Assembly (NCBI GenBank): GCA_007753915.1
Contig: CP036352.1
Location: 744,001-808,000, forward strand
Source: Phycisphaerae bacterium RAS2
Lineage (GTDB): Bacteria > Planctomycetota > Phycisphaerae > UBA1845 > UTPLA1
Length of the DNA: 64,000 bases
Reading direction: 5' to 3'
Part shown: one piece after another, positions 39,669-48,217 of the stretch
How positions within the stretch are numbered: the first letter of the stretch is position 1
Layout of the letters: each line of letters opens with the position of its first letter
Position numbers and translations under genes: made by a program
Notes under the pieces: generated by a model
What the model saw: only the letters and a program-made list of their open reading frames with translations
Database searches by the model: none
Told to the model about the DNA's origin: nothing

Positions 39669-40094
39669 ATGTCTCACGGAACGATTCGCATCAAACTCGC
39701 CGACGTCGGTCTGCTGCTGATTCGCTGCATGGTCGGCGTGGTGATGGCCTTTCACGGGTCGCAGAAGCTCTTCGGCGTCTTTGGCGGGCACGGCATCAAC
39801 GGCATGATCGGCTACCTGCAATCGCAGAGCGTGCCGCTGCCGACGGTCAGCGCGTGGGCCGCGGCGCTGGCGGAGTTTGTCGGCGGGCTGGTGTTGATCG
39901 CGGGCGTCGGTGTGCGGGCCGTCGTGCCCTTCACCGTGTTCACGATGTTCGTGGCCGCGTTCATGTCGCACGGCGGGGTGTTTGACTCGCAGAAGGGCGG
40001 CATGGAGTATCCGCTGACGCTGGCCGTCGTCATGCTCGGCGTGCTGCTCACCGGCCCGGGGGCGCTGACGGCGCGGCGAATCGGCAAGCTGTAG
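39669..40094 (+). CDS. DoxX family membrane protein
   Basis: This 141-aa protein has four membrane helices and the DoxX signature at the start of helix 1 (LLLIRCMVGVVMAFHGSQKLFG) and helix 2 (ALAEFVGGLVLIAGVGVRA). The family is linked to thiol redox or oxidative-stress complexes in some bacteria, but most members are uncharacterised. GGGAG precedes ATG by 6-7 bp. It converges with the DUF1579-like lipoprotein gene, with a 39-bp gap of CAATTCGC words. Confidence 0.9.
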   Translation: MSHGTIRIKLADVGLLLIRCMVGVVMAFHGSQKLFGVFGGHGINGMIGYLQSQSVPLPTVSAWAAALAEFVGGLVLIAGVGVRAVVPFTVFTMFVAAFMSHGGVFDSQKGGMEYPLTLAVVMLGVLLTGPGALTARRIGKL

Positions 40095-40133
40095 ACAACT
40101 TGCAATTCGCTATTCGCAATTCGATCTTGAATT

Positions 40134-40715
40134 TTACTTTCTCTTATACGTCCCCTTCATCTCCATCTTCTTCACGAGCCGCATGGGCGTCCACTCATGC
40201 AGTTCCCATTGCAGCGTGCTGGGATCGACAACCGTCATTTTGTAATAGCCCTCGCTGGCCGTGCCGTCCAGGCCGACGCTGCGGTAGGACATGGTCCAGG
40301 TCTTGCTGTCGGCGTCGTACTTGGCCGTGCCTTCCTGCGGGAAGCCCCAGTCGTTGAACATCCACCAGATGTATTTCTTCGACGTCGGGTGCCAGCTCCA
40401 GACGCCGGCCGCGTTAAAAGCCTTGTCGCCGCTTCGGGCCGAAAGCTCGCCGTGCAGGCAGCGCTGATCGAGGGTCCAGGCCCACTTGGCCGAACCGCTC
40501 CAGGCCTTGTGGGAGTCGTCGGCGTTGGTCATCTCGGCGGTCCAGTCCCATGAGCCGACGAACACGTCGAAGTTGCTCATCTCCGGCGCGCGATCGGGGC
40601 GGTTGATCGTGCTGAAGTCGACGGTCTTGGTGGTGCAGCCGGTCAGCAGCGCCGCAAGTGCAAGACAGCAGATCGCGAATCGGTCGCGCGTGTGAAGGCA
40701 TTGGCTCGTGAGCAT
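40134..40715 (-). CDS. DUF1579-like lipoprotein
   Basis: This 193-aa protein starts at ATG 40715, preceded by AAGGAGT at 8-14 bp, which decides the start over the frame reaching 40832. The signal ends in LAALLTGCTT (lipobox, Cys28), so it is membrane-anchored. The mature domain has the FDVFVGSWDWTAEM opening, SGSAKWAWTLDQRCLHGEL and KKYIWWMFNDWG segments typical of the DUF1579 lipocalin-like barrel. The function is unknown. It lies downstream of the terminator of the secreted dockerin-like gene and is probably monocistronic. Confidence 0.8.
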   Translation of the reverse strand: MLTSQCLHTRDRFAICCLALAALLTGCTTKTVDFSTINRPDRAPEMSNFDVFVGSWDWTAEMTNADDSHKAWSGSAKWAWTLDQRCLHGELSARSGDKAFNAAGVWSWHPTSKKYIWWMFNDWGFPQEGTAKYDADSKTWTMSYRSVGLDGTASEGYYKMTVVDPSTLQWELHEWTPMRLVKKMEMKGTYKRK

Positions 40716-40830
40716 GGGTGACTCCTTGTGCAGAAGGGCCGGAAGCAATCGAAGCCGGGCATCGCGCTCGGCGCTGCGCAGTATGCCCCGCGTCGAGACG
40801 ATAGGCAAGAAATGAAATCCGGCCGCGAAC

Positions 40831-40865
40831 AAAAAAAGAGCCGCGACCGGTTTGGCCGCGGCTCT
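40831..40865 (-). terminator. intrinsic terminator of the secreted dockerin-like gene
   Basis: AGAGCCGCG pairs with CGCGGCTCT (40837-40865) and is followed on the minus strand by seven T. It is 65 bp after the stop of the gene ending at 40930. Confidence 0.85.
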
Positions 40866-40929
40866 GGTGAAAGGTATTCCAATCTCGGGCCCGCGCGGTT
40901 TGACTCACGCGTCCCGGGGGTCGATTGGC

Positions 40930-42867
40930 CTACGGGCAAATGGCACAGTCGAACGGCGGCGGTCGCAGCCGGTAGAACTGCACACAGAAGCCGCGGTTGA
41001 ACGTGCCGACGGCGTTCTTGCAGCCGATCCGAACGATGCGAACGCCGAAGTTCGGACAGGGCAGCGGCGGACATCGCCGGCCGCACAGCACCGGCGGCGC
41101 GGGCGGGCACTGGCCGATCTTGCCCGAACGGCAGAAGACCTTGGAACCGATGAACTGGTAGCCGCAGCGGGGGATCGCGCCGCCGCCGGGCGTCTTGTTC
41201 GGCGGTTTGACGTAGTGGGCTTCGCCGGGCCTGACGTGTTTCATCGGACCGGGCTTGAACGCGTCACACGGATTGAACGGCGCGTTGATGCCGGGGATGA
41301 ACGGGAACCCCTGGTTCTGGAAGAAGAAGAGGCCGTCTTCCACGGGTTGGCCGCAGACTTGCGAGGCCCAGTCGGACGAGATGGGGCCGTCGCCGAACTG
41401 AAGCTGGAGCGGATTGAGCGGGCTGCCGGGGTCGCCGGTGTCGATGACGCGGATTCGGACGTCATCGGGCGTAATAAGACCGGCGTCGAGTTGCTGCAGG
41501 TCCTGCATGTTGGTGAAGACAAAGACCGGTCGTACGCCGATGTTGGCGGTGAACGATCCGCCATTGGGCCCCACTGCCTGAACCTGCATCGCACCCATCG
41601 GTGCGGGGGTGTCGGAGATGGCAACGTTGACGTGCCATGTTTCCGTAGAAGGCATGCCGTTGTACCCAATGTTGATCGGCTGGGCACTGACGAGATTCAG
41701 CTCCAGCATCTCGATGGGCACGAAGACCGGCGGCCCCGGGGGAACCGGCGGCATCGCCGGCCGCTTCACGATCGTGTCGGTCGGACCGAGCCGGATGGGG
41801 TCGATCGGCTGCGAGTCAAAAAGCACCTGGCCGAAGAACGGATCGGAGCCGGGCCCGAAGAAGCCGGCCGGGATCGGAGGCTGCTCGGGTGTACCAAAGA
41901 CGTAGAAGGACGATGTCGCGATGTCGCCGGTGGAATCAGGCGTCTCCCATGCGTCGAGGGCGGGGCAGTTTCCGCCGCTGAAGATCGCGGCGAGGAACGA
42001 GCGAATGTCCCGACCGTTGACGATGAGGTCGCCGTTCATGTCGGCGCAGAGGTCTGCGGTTTCGACTTTCAGCACTTCATCGACAAACCAGTTGACGTCG
42101 AGCAGATTGACCAGCCCGTCAAGATTGGAATCGCCCTTGCATCGGCAGAAGCCCGGGCTGACCGGGTCGCCGGCCTGCATGCGAATGGTGCCCGTGGTGC
42201 TGCCCGACATGCCGGACAGTGCACCGCCGGGACGGCCGATGAAGTCGATGCGATAGGTGATGTCGAAGAAGCTGTCGACGTTCCAGTTGCCGCCGGGCAG
42301 TTGGGTGAGCGTTGTGTGGCCGGGGCTGGGCATGCCGAAGGCCGTGCCGGCGGTAATTCGCAAAAGGTCAAAATCCGGATCGCCGGGCGGAAGCTGGCCC
42401 TGCATCATGAAGAAATCGGTCGGGAACGATTGGACAGGATTCCCCAGCACGCGCGGGCCGATGTGCGTCTCGCAGGCAAGCTGCATGCCGACGAATCGGT
42501 TGAAGCCGCCGAGGCTGCCGGTTCCCTGAAGGTTGATCCCGGCGAAGGAGTTGAACTGCTCGAACTCGCCGCCGAGTCCGCCGCCCGGCCCGCTGTTGTT
42601 GATGCCGAAGTCGCGGTGGGTCAAATCGGCGATGATCGTCGTGCCCGGCGGAAGGCCGTTGACGATCATGTGAACCTGTTGCGGGCTAAGGTAGCCCGTG
42701 AAGCATTGCGGCGGAAGTTGGGCCGTGCCGCCGGCATCGGGCACGATGCAAATGACGGCTTGAACGGCAGCCGGCGCGGCCATCAACACCGCAGCCAGAA
42801 CCGCGACCATACCGATGGCCGACACGAATCGCCTGCGACACGGGACGGATTGAAATCGCTGAAACAT
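40930..42867 (-). CDS. secreted protein with internal dockerin-like (EF-hand) repeat
   Basis: This 645-aa protein starts at ATG 42867 behind GGAGG. The signal peptide is IGMVAVLAAVLMAAPAAVQA. The N-terminal third is a Gly-rich beta domain. The middle has CKGDSNLDGLVNLLDVNWFV and, 20 residues later, CADMNGDLIVNGRDIRSFL, two Ca-binding loops as in type I dockerins. The C-terminal 250 residues are Pro/Cys-rich, with repeated CPP/CPxP motifs. Dockerin-like pairs in Planctomycetota are common in exported proteins of unknown assembly, usually C-terminal; here the pair is internal. It has a promoter with an overlapping palindrome, a leader of about 250 nt and a clear terminator, so it is a single-gene unit. 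Confidence 0.75.
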   Translation of the reverse strand: MFQRFQSVPCRRRFVSAIGMVAVLAAVLMAAPAAVQAVICIVPDAGGTAQLPPQCFTGYLSPQQVHMIVNGLPPGTTIIADLTHRDFGINNSGPGGGLGGEFEQFNSFAGINLQGTGSLGGFNRFVGMQLACETHIGPRVLGNPVQSFPTDFFMMQGQLPPGDPDFDLLRITAGTAFGMPSPGHTTLTQLPGGNWNVDSFFDITYRIDFIGRPGGALSGMSGSTTGTIRMQAGDPVSPGFCRCKGDSNLDGLVNLLDVNWFVDEVLKVETADLCADMNGDLIVNGRDIRSFLAAIFSGGNCPALDAWETPDSTGDIATSSFYVFGTPEQPPIPAGFFGPGSDPFFGQVLFDSQPIDPIRLGPTDTIVKRPAMPPVPPGPPVFVPIEMLELNLVSAQPINIGYNGMPSTETWHVNVAISDTPAPMGAMQVQAVGPNGGSFTANIGVRPVFVFTNMQDLQQLDAGLITPDDVRIRVIDTGDPGSPLNPLQLQFGDGPISSDWASQVCGQPVEDGLFFFQNQGFPFIPGINAPFNPCDAFKPGPMKHVRPGEAHYVKPPNKTPGGGAIPRCGYQFIGSKVFCRSGKIGQCPPAPPVLCGRRCPPLPCPNFGVRIVRIGCKNAVGTFNRGFCVQFYRLRPPPFDCAICP

Positions 42868-43124
42868 GGATGTTCCTCCACCTCCACCGCAAACGCGGCG
42901 GGGACACACTCAAGAAACCGCAGACCTCACGAACCGCGCGGCGACGAGCAGCGCGACATCGGGATTCATGCCAGGCGTCCGGAACCCGCTGACCGCGTGC
43001 CACTCTGGGGACGCTGGACAGGAAAACGCGTCGCGGACGAGATCAGATGAGGTGGGCGGTGAGAAGCGAAAAGAAACCGAGCAGAACTGTCAGATGCTTC
43101 ATCCCGCTCGACCAACCGGCGTCC

Positions 43125-43153
43125 AGTCTAGCACATTGACCTTTGTAAGTCAA
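43125..43153 (-). promoter_or_regulatory. sigma70-like promoter of the secreted dockerin-like gene
   Basis: On the minus strand TTGACT (43153-43148), a 17-bp gap, then TAGACT (43130-43125). The -35 lies inside a perfect palindrome. Confidence 0.55.
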
Positions 43154-43161
43154 TGACTTAC
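43145..43161. promoter_or_regulatory. operator-like palindrome over the -35 box
   Basis: GTAAGTCA-A-TGACTTAC is an 8-bp perfect inverted repeat with a 1-bp centre. It is AT-rich compared with its surroundings and overlaps the predicted -35. The size and symmetry suit a dimeric repressor of the TetR or MarR kind; the regulator is not identified. Confidence 0.5.
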
Positions 43162-43279
43162 GACGCGATGGCCGCGCCTCATCTCGCTTTGTAGACGAAC
43201 CGCAGCGTCGCGCGGCTACTGCGATGTGACGGATTCTTTCCAGCGCGGAACAATGGTCCACAAAGGTGGGGTAAATACC

Positions 43280-46006
43280 CTAGTCCGTCGCGATTCGGCG
43301 TGAGAGCAGCGCAGCCGGTAGTACGCAAAGCGTCGTCAGCAGACAAGTTGCGATACTGGCCACGACCATGACCGCGAGGCGGGCGTTGGCGGGAACTTGC
43401 GAAAGAATCAGCACGGAGAACCCCAATCCGACGCTTAACGCATCGATCAGGATGCCGCGGCCGGCGACGTGGAGCGATCTGCCAACGGCTGTGGGAGCGT
43501 CCCGGCCTGCAGCGATTTCCCGGCGGTACCGCTCGATGAAATGGATGGCGTAGTCCACACCGATGCCGATGGTCATCGCCGTGAACATCGACGTTGCGAC
43601 ACCGAGGGGAATTCCGCACCAGCCCATCAGGGCGAAATTGACGGGCACGGCGACGACGCACGGAAGAATTGAGAGCAGTCCCCACTTCAGCGACCGCGTG
43701 ATCACCACGCACACCACCAGAACGCCCAGCAACGACAGCGAGACGGAGCGCACCTCGGTCGAGACGATGGCGTCGATGAGCGCCTGGCTCACGGCAACAT
43801 CGCCGGCCAGCGAAAGCGACAGGCCGATCGGGGTGAGATGCTCGCGCTCGTAGTGCCGCACGGCGTCGATCAGGCGCGCGGTGTCGCGGAAGTTCGCGTG
43901 ATTCATGTACACGCTGATGATGCCTCGCGCGAAGTCGGCGTCGACCGTGGCGCGCGTACGCTTCGGTCCGCGAATGTTGGCGAACCACTTCCAGACATAA
44001 TCGAGCTGGCTTGCCTCCTTGGGGATGACACGGGCTTGGTCCTGACGGCCGCGCGCGAGGTAGCTCGTGGTCTCGACGTAGGCGGCCGGGCCGAGCGCGC
44101 CGCCGACGCGGTCGTCTGTTCGCGCGGCGAGAAACCGCTCCAGGTCACGTATCGCGGTCAGCGTCTTCGGGTCGGCCAGGCGACGCTGCCGGATTTCGAA
44201 ACGAATCGCCTCGCCCTTCTGGATGCTCATCGTGAAGCGCGGCGAGCCGTCGAGCCGCTCGATGCCGACGGCAATTCGATCGCCCTGGCGCGCGGCGGTC
44301 TTGATGCGCGTGCCGTGTGTGGGTGTCATAATCGTGACATTTTCCGGAGGAGGGCCGTCGCGCGACAGTTCGATTCGCCGTCCGATGAGCGACGCCAGGT
44401 CGTTCGTGAGGTCGCCGGGCAGGCCGAGGGCGAAGTGGTCGATGCGGGCTTCGTCGAGCGTGCCTTTGAGCACCTCGGTACCCGTGTCGACGCAGACGTA
44501 GAGAACGTGCATGCCGAGGAACGATTGGTTGAAATACTGGGTGTCGCGATGAAACTGGCTGGCGGGGGAGAAGCCGTCGATCCAGCTGTCCTGAATCTCG
44601 ATTCGCCCGATGCCCAGCGCAGCCAGGGCGAGCACAAGGACCAGCGCCATGACCACGCCGCGCGGCCGTCCGGCGATGGCCAGGCCCATTTGCTCAATCC
44701 GGGATGGACTGCTTGAAACAGCGTCGTCCGCAGGGCTGGCCTTTTGAAACCAGCGCGGATGCAGGAGGACCACCGCTGCGGGTGTCCCGGTCAGCGCCCA
44801 CGCGAGGCAGACGATCGCGCCGAGAGCCGTGAAGAGCCCGAACGCGCGAACTGGCTCCAGCGGCGACAAAACAAACGAGAGGAAGGCGATCGCCGTGGTG
44901 ACGGAGGTGAGAACAATGGGTCGGCGCACCTCGCTCATTGCGGCGGTCATAGCACTCTGGGCGCGCTCGCGCGGAGACCGCACTGGAGGGGTCTCATCCC
45001 GGAACGATGCCTCCGCGAGTTTTCGAGCGTAGCGATTGAACAAGTGAACTTCGTCGGACACACCGATGGCGATGAGAATCACGGGAATGACTGCGGTCGT
45101 GAGATAGATCGGGGAATCGACCCATCCCATCACGCCGAATGTGATGATCAGGCAGGCGACGGTCTTCAGCCAGGTGAGCGCGACGGCCGCGAGGCTGCGA
45201 AACGCGATGAGGAAGATAAGTGTCATAACCGCGATGGCGATCGGCAGCAGACCGACGTGATGCGCGATCCAGAGCCGCAGCGATTCCAGATCGCGCGGTG
45301 AGTCGGCCGCCGGCTCCGAGTGGGACGCGTAGCGCGGATCGATCAAAGCAATCGGCACGCCGAGGTCTTCGAGAATGTGCGTGCCGAGAAGCGACTCGGC
45401 GACCGGGGAACCCGTGATGTGAACAATTTGCGGATCAACGCCGCAGTCGCGTACGACCTCCCGGATGCGATGAAAGAGCGGCAGGCGATCGGCCCCTTCG
45501 TGCACGCCGACGTAGATGGCGGCCGCGCGCTCATCGCGCGAGACGAGCGTCCCGCGGTAGAGTTCGATTCGGCGCACGTCGTCGCGCAGCGTGGCCAGTT
45601 CCGCGGGCGCTTGCGGCAGGGGGTCAAGCATGTCGAGGAAATCGAGGGTGCCGGTGCGGACGCGGTGGCTCTTCTCGGTGGCAAGGCTGGCGACGTCGTC
45701 GGGATCGATGCCGTCCAGCTGCTGAATCGCGCGCGACAGGTTGGCCAGCCGTGCGATCGTGGCGGCGTTGTAAATGCCATCGGGCGTGTCGGAGCGCAGC
45801 ACGACGACGATCGGGTCGGTCAGGCCGAAGTCGGCGCGGATCGCGCGGTCGGTTTGAACCTGCGGCGCATTGTGCGGGACCAGCGCATGCCCATCGGTTC
45901 GCAGGTGAAGTTTCGTCAAGCCCGGCGCCGCGACCAGCGCCGCCAGCAGGGCGAGGCCGAGCGTCAGTCTTGGACGGCGGACCGCGAAGGGCAAGGGGTC
46001 GGTCAT
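43280..46006 (-). CDS. RND/MMPL-family exporter in the PKS-associated operon
   Basis: This 908-aa inner-membrane protein has a duplicated RND fold: TM1 at about 12-30, a large periplasmic loop, then a five-helix block (LLPIAIAVMTLIFLIAFRSL, VIPVILIAIGVSDEVHLFNRYAR). TM7 is near 450, followed by a second loop and a C-terminal block with TIGIGVDYAIHFIERYRRE. The GVSDE and GVDYA motifs in TM4 and TM10 are the proton-relay signatures of MMPL-type exporters. The start lies 19 bp after the unbU-like stop, the last gene of the operon running from 50157. It is therefore the most likely exporter of whatever the adjacent PKS makes (inference); MMPL proteins typically move lipids or hydrophobic metabolites. 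Confidence 0.85.
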   Translation of the reverse strand: MTDPLPFAVRRPRLTLGLALLAALVAAPGLTKLHLRTDGHALVPHNAPQVQTDRAIRADFGLTDPIVVVLRSDTPDGIYNAATIARLANLSRAIQQLDGIDPDDVASLATEKSHRVRTGTLDFLDMLDPLPQAPAELATLRDDVRRIELYRGTLVSRDERAAAIYVGVHEGADRLPLFHRIREVVRDCGVDPQIVHITGSPVAESLLGTHILEDLGVPIALIDPRYASHSEPAADSPRDLESLRLWIAHHVGLLPIAIAVMTLIFLIAFRSLAAVALTWLKTVACLIITFGVMGWVDSPIYLTTAVIPVILIAIGVSDEVHLFNRYARKLAEASFRDETPPVRSPRERAQSAMTAAMSEVRRPIVLTSVTTAIAFLSFVLSPLEPVRAFGLFTALGAIVCLAWALTGTPAAVVLLHPRWFQKASPADDAVSSSPSRIEQMGLAIAGRPRGVVMALVLVLALAALGIGRIEIQDSWIDGFSPASQFHRDTQYFNQSFLGMHVLYVCVDTGTEVLKGTLDEARIDHFALGLPGDLTNDLASLIGRRIELSRDGPPPENVTIMTPTHGTRIKTAARQGDRIAVGIERLDGSPRFTMSIQKGEAIRFEIRQRRLADPKTLTAIRDLERFLAARTDDRVGGALGPAAYVETTSYLARGRQDQARVIPKEASQLDYVWKWFANIRGPKRTRATVDADFARGIISVYMNHANFRDTARLIDAVRHYEREHLTPIGLSLSLAGDVAVSQALIDAIVSTEVRSVSLSLLGVLVVCVVITRSLKWGLLSILPCVVAVPVNFALMGWCGIPLGVATSMFTAMTIGIGVDYAIHFIERYRREIAAGRDAPTAVGRSLHVAGRGILIDALSVGLGFSVLILSQVPANARLAVMVVASIATCLLTTLCVLPAALLSRRIATD

Positions 46007-46025
46007 GCTGGGAGGCGTCTTTCGC

Positions 46026-47054
46026 TCAAGCCGGCTCGGCGGCGTTGATGGTCGCCGGCGTCGCAGCGCGGTCGCCGAGTTGGATTCGCCAGTGCTTCCA
46101 GACTTCGCGCTCGGTCAGCCCCGATCGCGCGGCGGCCCATCGCAGGATCGGCAGCGTCGCGCAGAGAATGAACAGGGCGTAGAACATGGAATAGCGAATC
46201 TCCATGTAACGCATGACACCATCGAGCAACGCGATCGACAAGCCCCAGAGCACGCGGCCGCGCGGCGTCGGCGGGCTGGCCTTGGGGTCGGGCAGCATGA
46301 CAAATGTAAACAGGGCGAACTCCGCGCCGGTCATCGGCCCAAGTGCAAAAACCATGCCGCCCTGACCGAGCGCCATGCGGACGAAGCTCATGAAGACGTA
46401 GCCGCCGATCCACGCAAGAGCGAGATCGAGTCGTCGAATGCGCTTCATCATGAGCAGGCCAAGCACGATGATGGCAAAGGCGATGCGGTAGTCCGCGCCC
46501 CATTGTGAACCGGGAGCGATCGTGGCGATGTGCGGGCAGAGAAGCAGGACGGCGACGAGGCCGAAATTGGACGGATTGAAGAAATGCCCGGTGCCATTGC
46601 GCACGAGGTACTTCGAAAGGATGCCCCAGGTCGCGGCGACGACGTAGATCCGCCAGTCGTAGCTTTCGAGCAGAATTCCGATGGAGAGGGCCGTGAGGTA
46701 GGCGCTGATCGGCACGAGAATCTCGCGCCGGCGCACGAGGGCAACAAGGAAGTCAATCCCGCATGCGGTCAGCAGGGTGATGCCCAGGCGGAACGGATCT
46801 CGGTTGAAGTAATAGACGGTCGCGCCGAGAACGACCCAAAGCGTCTGCGCTGCGGCGACGGTGATGCGCGGGTCCTTGATGCTTGGAATCACAAACGTAA
46901 GACCGTGCCGTGCGACATCGGAGCCGGGGCGTGTCGCTCCGGTGGTGGGCGTGCGGTGAACATCGGTAGCATGATCGGCGGCGGATTGCTTACCGTCGTC
47001 TCGATTGTTTGCGCAATAGGCTCGTTGGATGGCGTCGTTCACGGCGTGCTCCAC
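46026..47054 (-). CDS. unbU: RnfD/NqrB-like membrane protein, enediyne-cassette UnbU (E4) homologue
   Basis: This 342-aa protein starts at GTG 47054, overlapping the previous gene by 16 bp. After about 50 soluble residues there are 9-10 membrane helices with FNPSNFGLVAVLL and MTGAEFALFTFVMLPDPKASP, matching the RnfD/NqrB superfamily. Enediyne clusters conserve such a protein (UnbU/E4) beside PKSE, with UnbV and UnbL as here. No other Rnf subunit is present, arguing against a true Rnf complex. Its role is inferred to be in polyene desaturation or membrane redox. Residues about 35-47 (TTGATRPGSD) are the translation of a dispersed repeat (46918-46944). Confidence 0.78.
   Translation of the reverse strand: MEHAVNDAIQRAYCANNRDDGKQSAADHATDVHRTPTTGATRPGSDVARHGLTFVIPSIKDPRITVAAAQTLWVVLGATVYYFNRDPFRLGITLLTACGIDFLVALVRRREILVPISAYLTALSIGILLESYDWRIYVVAATWGILSKYLVRNGTGHFFNPSNFGLVAVLLLCPHIATIAPGSQWGADYRIAFAIIVLGLLMMKRIRRLDLALAWIGGYVFMSFVRMALGQGGMVFALGPMTGAEFALFTFVMLPDPKASPPTPRGRVLWGLSIALLDGVMRYMEIRYSMFYALFILCATLPILRWAAARSGLTEREVWKHWRIQLGDRAATPATINAAEPA
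46918..46944. repeat. GAGCCG-GGCGTGTCGC repeat, copy 2, inside unbU
   Basis: TCGGAGCCGGGGCGTGTCGC then TCCGG. It is translated on the minus strand as TGATRPGSD, the same peptide encoded by copy 3 in the neighbouring gene. Confidence 0.7.
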
Positions 47055-48217
47055 ATCATTCGCAGATCGGTCATCGGCGCGTCCAGCTCTGCACGGGCGC
47101 GGTCCAGTTCGGCCTCGAGGTCGTCCAGCACGGTTTCATCCCGCCACGCATAGCGGCGGCGAACGGCCTGCTGAATTGCATCGTCGCGGCACAAGTTCTG
47201 CGCGATCTGCCACCACGAGCGGGCGTTCTGCGAGCGGCCGATCTTTACGTACGCATCGCCCAGCGCAATAGCCAGGGTCGCCTGCAGCTTCGTCGAGCCG
47301 ACGTTGAACTTTCGGCCGACAGCGATGCAGCGGGCGATGTCTTGCGCCGCGGCATCGGGCGGCGTCTTGTCGGCCTCGGGCCAGACGAGCCGCGCGGGTC
47401 GGTGCAGGTGGTTCAATCCTCGCGCGAAGAGCGCCGGGACGTAATACGGACTGGCGGCCGTCGATTCCTTGCCGGTTGAATCAGCGCCTTCGAGCACGGC
47501 GGTCAACTCGCGCACGCTTTCAACGCTGGCGGGGGCTTTGACCTCCAGCGAGGGGAAGAGCAGCATTTCATCAACCCACGCGAGGGCGAGGGCAAGTCGC
47601 GTTTCGCGCGATGGATGATCCTTCGCCAGCTTTTCAAGGGGCGCGATCGGCTGCGTTTCGAGGTATGCGGGAAAGACGGAACTGACCGCGCCGGTCGCCG
47701 CAACCGGCGAAGCGGACGTGCGGCGCGCGTCGGCTAGCGCGGCTCGCCGAAGTTTGAAGCACTCCATCCGATAGGCGTTGGAGAGCACGAGGTTGTCGGG
47801 GTCGAGCAACAGTCCGCTGTGCATCGCGGCAAGACCCTCTTCCGGCCGGCCGCTTCGAATCAATTGCAAGCCCCGGTGAACGCGTTGAGCCGCGCCGCTC
47901 AAGGGTGATTTGGCGGCGCCGCCTCGATCGCTTGCGCGATCGGCTCCTTGGTTCGCGCGAGCACCTTCGTCAGAGCCGGGGCGTGTCGCGCCGGTGACTG
48001 CTTGCGCGGCGCCCTGTGGAGCGAGCAAGGCCTTGTCGAGCTGCGCCATCGCGTCGAGATCTTCCAGCCCCGTCGCATCGAGTGCGAGATCGCGCGGCAC
48101 GCTCGGCAGATCAAGAAGGCCCACGCGCGACCAGGCGAATGCGCCGACGCCGGCGGCGACGATCGCGATCACCATCCAGGCCGGGCGAATGAATGCGCCG
48201 TGTGTGTGCGATGTCAT
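47039..48217 (-). CDS. membrane-anchored TPR-like protein between UnbV and UnbU homologues
   Basis: This 392-aa protein starts at ATG 48217 behind GGAGG, coupled to the UnbV-like gene (ATGA). One N-terminal membrane anchor (MVIAIVAAGVGAFAW) is followed by a low-complexity linker that contains the repeat-derived peptide TGATRPGSD (47970-47996). A helical TPR-like region follows (HRGLQLIRSGRPEEGLAAMHSGLLLDPDN, then further repeats near 180-360). The family is not recognised. Its position inside the operon suggests a scaffold for UnbV and UnbU; some enediyne clusters carry an uncharacterised companion gene here, but I cannot assert homology. Confidence 0.65.
   Translation of the reverse strand: MTSHTHGAFIRPAWMVIAIVAAGVGAFAWSRVGLLDLPSVPRDLALDATGLEDLDAMAQLDKALLAPQGAAQAVTGATRPGSDEGARANQGADRASDRGGAAKSPLSGAAQRVHRGLQLIRSGRPEEGLAAMHSGLLLDPDNLVLSNAYRMECFKLRRAALADARRTSASPVAATGAVSSVFPAYLETQPIAPLEKLAKDHPSRETRLALALAWVDEMLLFPSLEVKAPASVESVRELTAVLEGADSTGKESTAASPYYVPALFARGLNHLHRPARLVWPEADKTPPDAAAQDIARCIAVGRKFNVGSTKLQATLAIALGDAYVKIGRSQNARSWWQIAQNLCRDDAIQQAVRRRYAWRDETVLDDLEAELDRARAELDAPMTDLRMMWSTP
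47970..47996. repeat. GAGCCG-GGCGTGTCGC repeat, copy 3, inside the TPR gene
   Basis: TCAGAGCCGGGGCGTGTCGC then GCCGG. It is read in the same frame as copy 2 (TGATRPGSD). Confidence 0.7.

Larger units (their letters stand above)
42868..43279. other. intergenic region with long 5' leader
   Basis: From the predicted transcription start near 43118 to ATG 42867 there are about 250 nt of untranslated leader on the minus strand. A 19-codon hydrophobic open frame (43102-43043) lies in it but has no Shine-Dalgarno. The left part next to 43280 shows nothing I recognise. Confidence 0.45.

Noticed and set aside
43043-43102. 19-codon hydrophobic peptide in the leader of the secreted dockerin-like gene
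   Set aside because: There is no Shine-Dalgarno, the peptide is very short and no conservation is testable here; a chance frame is likely.
46026-47054. Subunit D of an Rnf electron-transport complex
   Set aside because: No rnfA, B, C, E or G lies nearby. The neighbours are UnbV and PKSE-cassette genes, so the UnbU assignment is preferred.
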